This document shows, piece after piece, positions 21,825-26,885 of a DNA stretch of 26,885 nt; within the stretch, counting starts at the first letter, position 1, and each line of letters begins with the position of its first letter. The position numbers and the translations under genes are program-made. The notes beneath the pieces are model-generated. The model was not told the origin of the DNA, did no database searches, and was given only the letters and a program-made list of their open reading frames with translations. The stretch lies in NCBI GenBank assembly GCA_043801935.1, contig JAZDLO010000083.1, forward strand, positions 1-26,885, read 5' to 3'. The stretch is from JAZDLO01 sp043801935. GTDB taxonomy: Bacteria > Actinomycetota > Thermoleophilia > RBG-16-64-13.

Positions 21825-24454
21825 CACAGGCCTTCCCTTCCACCGCCGCCCTTCCCACCCGGTCCTATCTTCACGACTCGCACCCGGGGGCTGATATCGG
21901 TCGCGCACGATACCGGGGAAAACTCACCCTCGCGATCGGAAAGGAGATCGTTGAAATCGGGCCCCTTCCAGGTTATGGGGTTCCGCAGGCGCCCTTTGAA
22001 GCCGTGATGTCCGGGAAAGCCGAGGGCCTCGGGGTGGATGAGCTCCGAGACTTTGAGTATGCCCCGAGTCGAGCCGCCCCAGAAAGCCTCCACCTTCACT
22101 TCATCCCCATCTCTCAGGCCCTTCGCGCGAGCCGTCTTGCCGTTGATGATGATGGCTAGGTCGTATGGGTCGAACTGCTCCACCGGCTCGCGGATCCAGG
22201 GGTTGCCGATCTGGTCACCTGAGCACATCCTGGTCTGTGGCGTAGTCCACACCATGGCCCGCAGATCGAAGTCGGCCGCGTAGTCCTCGTCACAGCGACC
22301 GCACCAGGTCGGGATCGGTTCGTAGTGATGCCAGAAGGTCGCCGGATCCCAACCTGGAGGCGCGCCCAGGCCGATGCCGGCGAGGTTTTTCTTCAGCTCC
22401 TGGCCGTTGATATAGAACTGGCTAAAATACAGCGGGTGGCGGGTCTTGCCCCAGGGAAAGTAGTAGAAGTTGTAGGCTTCGGCCTCGGGCAACAAATCGG
22501 GGATGAGGGCGTGCTCGTCGAAGTAGTCGATGCCGTACTCCTCCCCGTAGTGGCACCGCGTTATCCGATCGATGAGATCGGGGGTCTTGTACTTCGTTTC
22601 CAGATCGAGCTTGTGCTCGTCGCAGAGATTCAGCGTCCGGTTCAGGTGGTCGTTCAAACCGCCCTCCCCGTAGAGGAACCCGACCCGTTCGGCCAAATCG
22701 AGGTACATGTCGTCGGCCTGCCGTGTGTTCCAGATCGGATCGATGACCGGTTTGGAAACCTGTACCGTGCGGGTGCGCAGTATTGGTCCGTCGGCCGCGT
22801 GCACCACATGGTCTCCGTACTCGTTGAGCCCGTATCTCTCAAGGACGGTGCTCTCGGGAAGCAGGATGTCTGCAAACTGGGTCATCTCGTCGTAGACGAG
22901 CGCTATGACCGCCATGAAGGGGATCTTCTTGAAGGCCTCGATGGCGCGAATGGGCGTGCAGCCGGTGTGGACGGGGTTAGTACCGAAGAAGATGATCGCG
23001 TCGAGATTGTGGTCGACGCCATACCTCTCCGGATCGAGAACCGCCTTCCACGCCAGATAGGGAGCCGTGTGCCGGTGAGGATAGAACTCGCGCAGGTCAA
23101 GAGACGGGGGCTCTTGCCAAGGTATCGGCTGAGCCTCTTGTTTCGGGGCAACCACGCCATCAGGCCCGGGACTGAGCACCGGTCCCTGCTCGGAGCCCAG
23201 GAAGCTACCAGGCACGTCGGTCGCACCGACCAAGCCGGCCACGATCTTCACCGCGAAATGCTGGTAGTGACCGTGAGTGGTCGAATAAGCGCCTCGTTCC
23301 GACTTGATCACAGCCGGACGAAGAGGGAATTCAAAACCGTCGATGGTGATGGTCGCTCCGACCTGGGCAGCGTCGACGAACTCCCGGGTGACACGTCGCA
23401 CGGTCTCCCGCGGGATGGTCGTATGCAGCTCCTGCCACTCGGGGGAATACTCGGCCACCCGATCCTTGAGCCGGGCGAAGGCCGGGCTTCCCCGGACTCC
23501 ACCGATCTCGTAGGTGCCTTCGAGGGCGTAGTCCTTGATCGTGGGGTCGTCGAAAACCTTGGCTCTGCCATCTACGGAGTCCCACACCAGCGGCTTAGCG
23601 GTAGCCGGGTCATCGAGGTAGAGCTTGTCTTCCCCAATCAGATAGACCAGGTTGGTGCGTTCTTTGATGAAGCGCACGTCCAGATCGGTGACCGGGATCT
23701 CGTGCAGCATCACGTGGATCATGCTCAGAGTGAAGGCTAGGTCGCCCCCGGGCCTGATCGGTACCCATTCGTCGGCCATAGCCCCCTCGGGACTCATCCT
23801 CGGATCGACCACGACCAACTTCATGCCCCGTTCCAAGGCGCGACTCACGGCGCGCATGCCATGAGCGCTGCCGCTGTTCGGGCCCAGACTCCCCCCTATG
23901 GTCAGGAAGTAGTTGCAGTACTCCACATCTTGCTTATCGAGGAACGTGCCGTTTACGAAGGAGCAGCCGATGTGCACGGGGCACAGGTGCCCCCTCCCCT
24001 GTATGTCGTAAGGGCTGCCAAAGGCCCGCATGAAGGCCTCGTCGGTCACAATCGCGGCCCAGCCGGCAAAACCGAAGCAGTGCGCGAAACGACGTGGATC
24101 CCGCTCGCGGATAGCCTTCATCTTCTCGGCCACAGTGTCGAGAGCCTCGTCCCAACTGATCTCCACCCAGCCCGGGTCTTCGTCTAGACCCTTCTTGGGA
24201 TTGCTGCGTTTCATGGGTGCCCTGACCCTGTACGGGTTGTAGGTGGTCATCATGGCCGCCTGGCCCCGGCCGCAGAGCGTACCGTCGCTCATCGGATTCT
24301 CGGAGTCGCCGGCCATGCTGAGAACGATCCCGTCTTTGACATACGCTTGGGCCGTGCACCACGTCTTGTTGCCGCACAGCTTGCACATGACCCGCTTCCA
24401 CTGCCCTCCCTGCAGCGCTGGGGTGACGAGGGTCTCCGATCTGGTAGTCACCAT
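21824..24454 (-). CDS. Molybdopterin oxidoreductase catalytic subunit (DMSO reductase family)
   Basis: An 876-residue catalytic subunit. An N-terminal [4Fe-4S] motif C24-x2-C27-x5-C33-x27-C61 is followed by molybdopterin-binding domains. In the expected Mo-ligand region, GSPYDIQGRGHLCPVHIG, Cys158 is the likely ligand; DmsA/TorA enzymes have Ser there, so the enzyme is closer to the PsrA/PhsA/TtrA side. Further hallmarks are VVVDPRMSPEGAMADEWVPIRPGGDLA, IIFFGTNPVHTG and a C-terminal molybdopterin-dinucleotide-binding domain with LAIIINGKTARAKGLRDGDEVKVE. ATG 24454 has AAGGAG upstream and starts 5 bases after the anchor gene. No twin-arginine signal is visible, suggesting a cytoplasmic active site. 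Substrate unknown. Confidence 0.9.
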   Translation of the reverse strand: MVTTRSETLVTPALQGGQWKRVMCKLCGNKTWCTAQAYVKDGIVLSMAGDSENPMSDGTLCGRGQAAMMTTYNPYRVRAPMKRSNPKKGLDEDPGWVEISWDEALDTVAEKMKAIRERDPRRFAHCFGFAGWAAIVTDEAFMRAFGSPYDIQGRGHLCPVHIGCSFVNGTFLDKQDVEYCNYFLTIGGSLGPNSGSAHGMRAVSRALERGMKLVVVDPRMSPEGAMADEWVPIRPGGDLAFTLSMIHVMLHEIPVTDLDVRFIKERTNLVYLIGEDKLYLDDPATAKPLVWDSVDGRAKVFDDPTIKDYALEGTYEIGGVRGSPAFARLKDRVAEYSPEWQELHTTIPRETVRRVTREFVDAAQVGATITIDGFEFPLRPAVIKSERGAYSTTHGHYQHFAVKIVAGLVGATDVPGSFLGSEQGPVLSPGPDGVVAPKQEAQPIPWQEPPSLDLREFYPHRHTAPYLAWKAVLDPERYGVDHNLDAIIFFGTNPVHTGCTPIRAIEAFKKIPFMAVIALVYDEMTQFADILLPESTVLERYGLNEYGDHVVHAADGPILRTRTVQVSKPVIDPIWNTRQADDMYLDLAERVGFLYGEGGLNDHLNRTLNLCDEHKLDLETKYKTPDLIDRITRCHYGEEYGIDYFDEHALIPDLLPEAEAYNFYYFPWGKTRHPLYFSQFYINGQELKKNLAGIGLGAPPGWDPATFWHHYEPIPTWCGRCDEDYAADFDLRAMVWTTPQTRMCSGDQIGNPWIREPVEQFDPYDLAIIINGKTARAKGLRDGDEVKVEAFWGGSTRGILKVSELIHPEALGFPGHHGFKGRLRNPITWKGPDFNDLLSDREGEFSPVSCATDISPRVRVVKIGPGGKGGGGREGL

Positions 24455-24459
24455 GGCCG

Positions 24460-25329
24460 TCACTCCTTCCCAGCCGCGGGTGCGGGCGTGAGCCACTGCA
24501 CCTCGGCCTTCCAGCTCAGAGCGGTTGCGGTGAGGAAGAACAGCCGCCAATGAGCGAACAGCCCCGCCAGCAGGGCGACGAAGGCGACGATGATCACCCA
24601 GTCCGACGCTATGCTGGCCGCGGCGGCGGCGGCGCCCACGGCCAGGAGCACCGCGGTCAGCCGGTGAGTCCGGCGGTATCCGTGCCGGGTGAGCTCTCGC
24701 GCCTCCTCGGTCCGTTGTCCGCCCCGGCCGAGATACGCCGCCCTTCCCCCAAGCGCTACCGCCAGACCGGCCACACCGACCAGCACCAGGATACGCGCGG
24801 CAAGTCCCCCGGACGTTCCGGCAAGTACCACCTCACGCCAACCAAGCGCGATCACCAGGCTCATGGACACCCCCAGGGCCAGAAGACCACCGAATAGCGC
24901 CAACGGGGTCGACCAATGGCGCCAGACAGGCTGCGCCCCCAGCAGGTAGGTCATGCCCGCTGCTAGTACCGCTGCCGCGCCGACTACTTCCGCGACGATG
25001 CCAAACCAGAAGGCGTAGACGCCGGCCAACACCAGAATCCAGTCGATCAGCAGAAGCACAGCGAACAGCCCGACCAACGCCGCCTGCCGGCTGAGTGGGG
25101 AGTGCCCGATCCCGGCCAGGAAGCGACACGAGCGCGAGGGCTTCTTGATGGTGAAGACAGGAGTCGCCGCACCCAGCACTACACAGACCAGCGCGACCGT
25201 CCCGCAGACGACGACGAATGGACGGTTGCCACCGCCTGGGTCGAGAATCAGGCTGCCGAGAAAACAACCGGCCGCGGTGGGGCACAGGATAAGAAAGAAC
25301 TGCGCGGCCCAGTTGGGGTTCCTCTCCAT
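24460..25329 (-). CDS. Membrane anchor subunit, DmsC-like
   Basis: A 289-residue polytopic membrane protein with about eight hydrophobic segments (for example FFLILCPTAAGCFLGSLIL, VVCGTVALVCVVLG, LFAVLLLIDWILVLAGVYAF). In this position it matches the quinone-interacting anchor of DMSO-reductase-type complexes (DmsC/NrfD functional class). A cytosolic Arg-rich loop (GRGGQRTEEARELTRHGYRRTHR) precedes the last two helices. Start MERNPNW at 25329 has AAGGAG at 5 bases; a GTG two codons earlier is too close to that site. It is the first of the three complex genes. Confidence 0.82.
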   Translation of the reverse strand: MERNPNWAAQFFLILCPTAAGCFLGSLILDPGGGNRPFVVVCGTVALVCVVLGAATPVFTIKKPSRSCRFLAGIGHSPLSRQAALVGLFAVLLLIDWILVLAGVYAFWFGIVAEVVGAAAVLAAGMTYLLGAQPVWRHWSTPLALFGGLLALGVSMSLVIALGWREVVLAGTSGGLAARILVLVGVAGLAVALGGRAAYLGRGGQRTEEARELTRHGYRRTHRLTAVLLAVGAAAAAASIASDWVIIVAFVALLAGLFAHWRLFFLTATALSWKAEVQWLTPAPAAGKE

Positions 25330-25361
25330 GGCCACTCCTTTTCATTCGGTCTACTGTGGCT

Positions 25362-26660
25362 TCATCTGACCAACGCCAGCCCGAACCTGAAGAGCTCGCT
25401 CAATGAGTGACCGGTCCTATCGAAGACCCTCCGCAAGCGCTCCACCTCCGGGTCGGCGTACGATGACCCCAGGACCAACCCGACGATCAACCGTCCTGCC
25501 AGATAAGACAAGGGGACACCGTTGACGTAGGCGACGTTCAGGACGACGTTGGGCGAGTTCGGCAACGACTGAACCGTGGGGAGCTCGGTGAGGTTGGACT
25601 GGATGGGGCCGGCCCAGGCCGCAGCCAGTGACGCCTCTTTCAGGAAGGGAAAGCGCCTATGCAGTTCCGCCAGTACCTTCCGATACTGTTTGACATCGCG
25701 ATCCGCCGCTTCATCCGCTTTCGAGAACATCGCCGCGGCGCCGCCGATCAGCAGGCGGTTCTGGAAGGTCCGAAGATAGTAGAACGACGGGCCCGCGTCG
25801 ATCACCGAAGCGGTCGCCAAACCAGAACCGAGTTCTTCGAGCGTCGCGCCGTCCAACGGCTCTGTGGCCAACATGTAAGAGTGAACGGCGATCGGGAAGA
25901 GACGGAACCGCCCCCAACCCAGTTTCCGGATTTGTGCACCCGCGGCGAGGACGAGCTTCTGTGCGGTGACCGTGGCGCCCTCGTGAGTGAGCAGAGCGAC
26001 CTTGTCGGGATGAATGTCAAAACGCTGAACCAGCGTGTGCTCGTAGACCTGGACGCCCTTTCTCCGGATGACTTCTGAGAAACCCTGTGCCAAGGCAAAC
26101 GGCTGCAACTGCCCAAAGCTCTCGTCGCGAATAATGATGCCCGCTTTGGTGGGATAGCCAACGAGTTCACGCAACTGTTCCGCGGCGAGGACTTCCACCT
26201 CATACCCGCAGCGGGATAGTTCAAAAGAACGCTGCTTAAGCCATTGCGCCTGGTTGTCGTTCGTGGCCGCCACAATGAGCGGGCTGTATTGATAGTCGCA
26301 GGCGATCGACTCTGCGCGAATGAACTCTTTGAGCGCGCCGGCCTGATCGATGAGATAGCGAGCTGCCCACCGGGCTTCATCCCAGCCAAATACCCGCGCG
26401 ACACTACCGGCACTGTGCAAGAAGGGGACGATCATCCCAGAGCCCCGGCCACTTGCGCCGAACCCAAGGTGTTCCGCTTCCAGCACGGCAATCCGCAGGC
26501 TAGGGTCGGCCTCCTTGAGCGCACGTGCTGACGACAGGCCTACAAAGCCTCCGCCGACAACGGCAACATCTACGTCAATATCGTGGGAGAGGGGAGCGGT
26601 GAGCGAAGGACTGCCCGTGTCCCAGGAAGTCGTCGTGTAGGGGAATTCGTCTCTCGTCAC
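25362..26660 (-). CDS. FAD-dependent amine/amino-acid oxidoreductase (DadA/PuuB-like)
   Basis: A 432-residue flavoprotein of the D-amino-acid oxidase fold. The dinucleotide-binding motif is VAVVGGGFVGLSSARAL (from residue 32), followed by the acidic strand end VLEAE and the GASGRGSG loop that in PuuB-like enzymes reads GASGRNGG. C-terminal blocks WAGPIQ, NVVLNVAYVNGVPLSYLAGRLI close the FAD site. Related enzymes oxidise sarcosine, dimethylglycine, gamma-glutamylputrescine or D-amino acids, so an N-methyl or primary amine is a reasonable substrate. Start is GTG 26660 with a strong AGGAGG at 6 bases. It lies 32 bases upstream of the anchor gene, in the same operon. Confidence 0.87.
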   Translation of the reverse strand: MTRDEFPYTTTSWDTGSPSLTAPLSHDIDVDVAVVGGGFVGLSSARALKEADPSLRIAVLEAEHLGFGASGRGSGMIVPFLHSAGSVARVFGWDEARWAARYLIDQAGALKEFIRAESIACDYQYSPLIVAATNDNQAQWLKQRSFELSRCGYEVEVLAAEQLRELVGYPTKAGIIIRDESFGQLQPFALAQGFSEVIRRKGVQVYEHTLVQRFDIHPDKVALLTHEGATVTAQKLVLAAGAQIRKLGWGRFRLFPIAVHSYMLATEPLDGATLEELGSGLATASVIDAGPSFYYLRTFQNRLLIGGAAAMFSKADEAADRDVKQYRKVLAELHRRFPFLKEASLAAAWAGPIQSNLTELPTVQSLPNSPNVVLNVAYVNGVPLSYLAGRLIVGLVLGSSYADPEVERLRRVFDRTGHSLSELFRFGLALVR

Positions 26661-26722
26661 GCAAACCTCCTGAGGCCTGCACTCGTGTGCCGGTGCCGAC
26701 GCAACGCGCCCAGGCGTCGTAT

Positions 26723-26885
26723 CTACTCCACCGGCAGCCCGAAGAAGTCTCTGGGGTTCTGGTAGCAGACCTTGTCGATGGTGGCCTTGTCCAGGCCGAA
26801 CAGCTTCATGGCCAGCATCACCCGGGGGACCATGAAGTAGTCGTTGCCCTCCCCGCCCAGCTCGGAGTTGATGATGAGCTGGTCT
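26723..26885 (-). CDS. C-terminal end of an amidohydrolase/TatD-like metal-dependent hydrolase (partial)
   Basis: An open frame enters from the right edge and ends at TAG (26725-26723), giving the last 53 residues (DQLIINSELGGEGNDYFMVPR... to ...NPRDFFGLPVE). The ending, a short helix followed by NPRDFFGL, is the usual C-terminus of TIM-barrel amidohydrolases and TatD-related enzymes (NPxRFFGL). It precedes the FAD oxidoreductase gene by 62 bases on the same strand and may be the same operon. The catalytic part is outside the window, so the substrate class cannot be stated. Confidence 0.7.
   Translation of the reverse strand, partial: DQLIINSELGGEGNDYFMVPRVMLAMKLFGLDKATIDKVCYQNPRDFFGLPVE

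Noticed and set aside
22325..23740. 471-codon plus-strand frame opposite the molybdopterin subunit gene
   Set aside because: Antisense of a complete catalytic subunit; Val/Asp/Gly-rich shadow sequence.
21981..24454. Selenocysteine in the molybdopterin subunit
   Set aside because: No in-frame TGA interrupts the gene; the Mo-ligand position is an ordinary Cys codon.

Overview
The window is high-GC bacterial DNA, most likely from an uncultured actinobacterium (Actinomycetota). The pointers are: polA directly upstream of rpsA in the same direction (the mycobacterial order), a four-domain S1 protein, a Thr-rich linker after the lipobox of a solute-binding lipoprotein, and a 6-phosphofructokinase with the pyrophosphate-type residue pair. 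The species is not identifiable from the sequence. Every gene except pfkA reads on the minus strand. I see no rRNA, tRNA, CRISPR array, insertion sequence or prophage.

Right to left, in the direction of most transcription: (1) 26885-19101 is a tightly packed catabolic or respiratory operon. It holds the end of an amidohydrolase-like gene, a DadA/PuuB-type FAD amine oxidoreductase, a three-subunit molybdopterin oxidoreductase (DmsC-like membrane anchor, catalytic subunit, four-cluster ferredoxin subunit), a corrinoid protein, and a methyltransferase homologous to the archaeal monomethylamine methyltransferase MtmB. This MtmB homologue has no pyrrolysine codon; a TAC tyrosine codon sits at or next to the Pyl position. 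(2) 18859-13781 is a branched-chain-amino-acid-type (HAAT) ABC importer, livK-livG-livF-livH-livM. A strong hairpin separates livK from the rest, and an intrinsic terminator ends the unit. (3) 12605-13648 on the plus strand is a PPi-type phosphofructokinase gene. (4) 12302-6521 is a polyol/sugar operon: split transketolase, creatininase-family hydrolase, IclR regulator, tagatose-3-epimerase-type TIM barrel and zinc dehydrogenase. The hydrolase, epimerase and dehydrogenase set resembles the Thermotoga-type inositol pathway (IolN, IolO, IolM). A perfect 14-bp palindrome overlaps its promoter. (5) 6520-4786 has a long leader with signs of a pseudoknotted RNA, then tatA, then a GntR-type regulator fused to a periplasmic-binding-protein-like sensor domain. 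(6) 4672-117 is the housekeeping pair polA and rpsA, with a good rpsA promoter and a terminator.

A working picture for the right half: a small nitrogenous, probably N-methylated, compound is imported by the HAAT transporter, demethylated by the non-Pyl MtmB homologue onto its corrinoid partner, and electrons pass through the FAD enzyme and the molybdopterin complex. The substrate, the corrinoid activase and the methyl acceptor enzyme are not visible in this window, so this remains inference.
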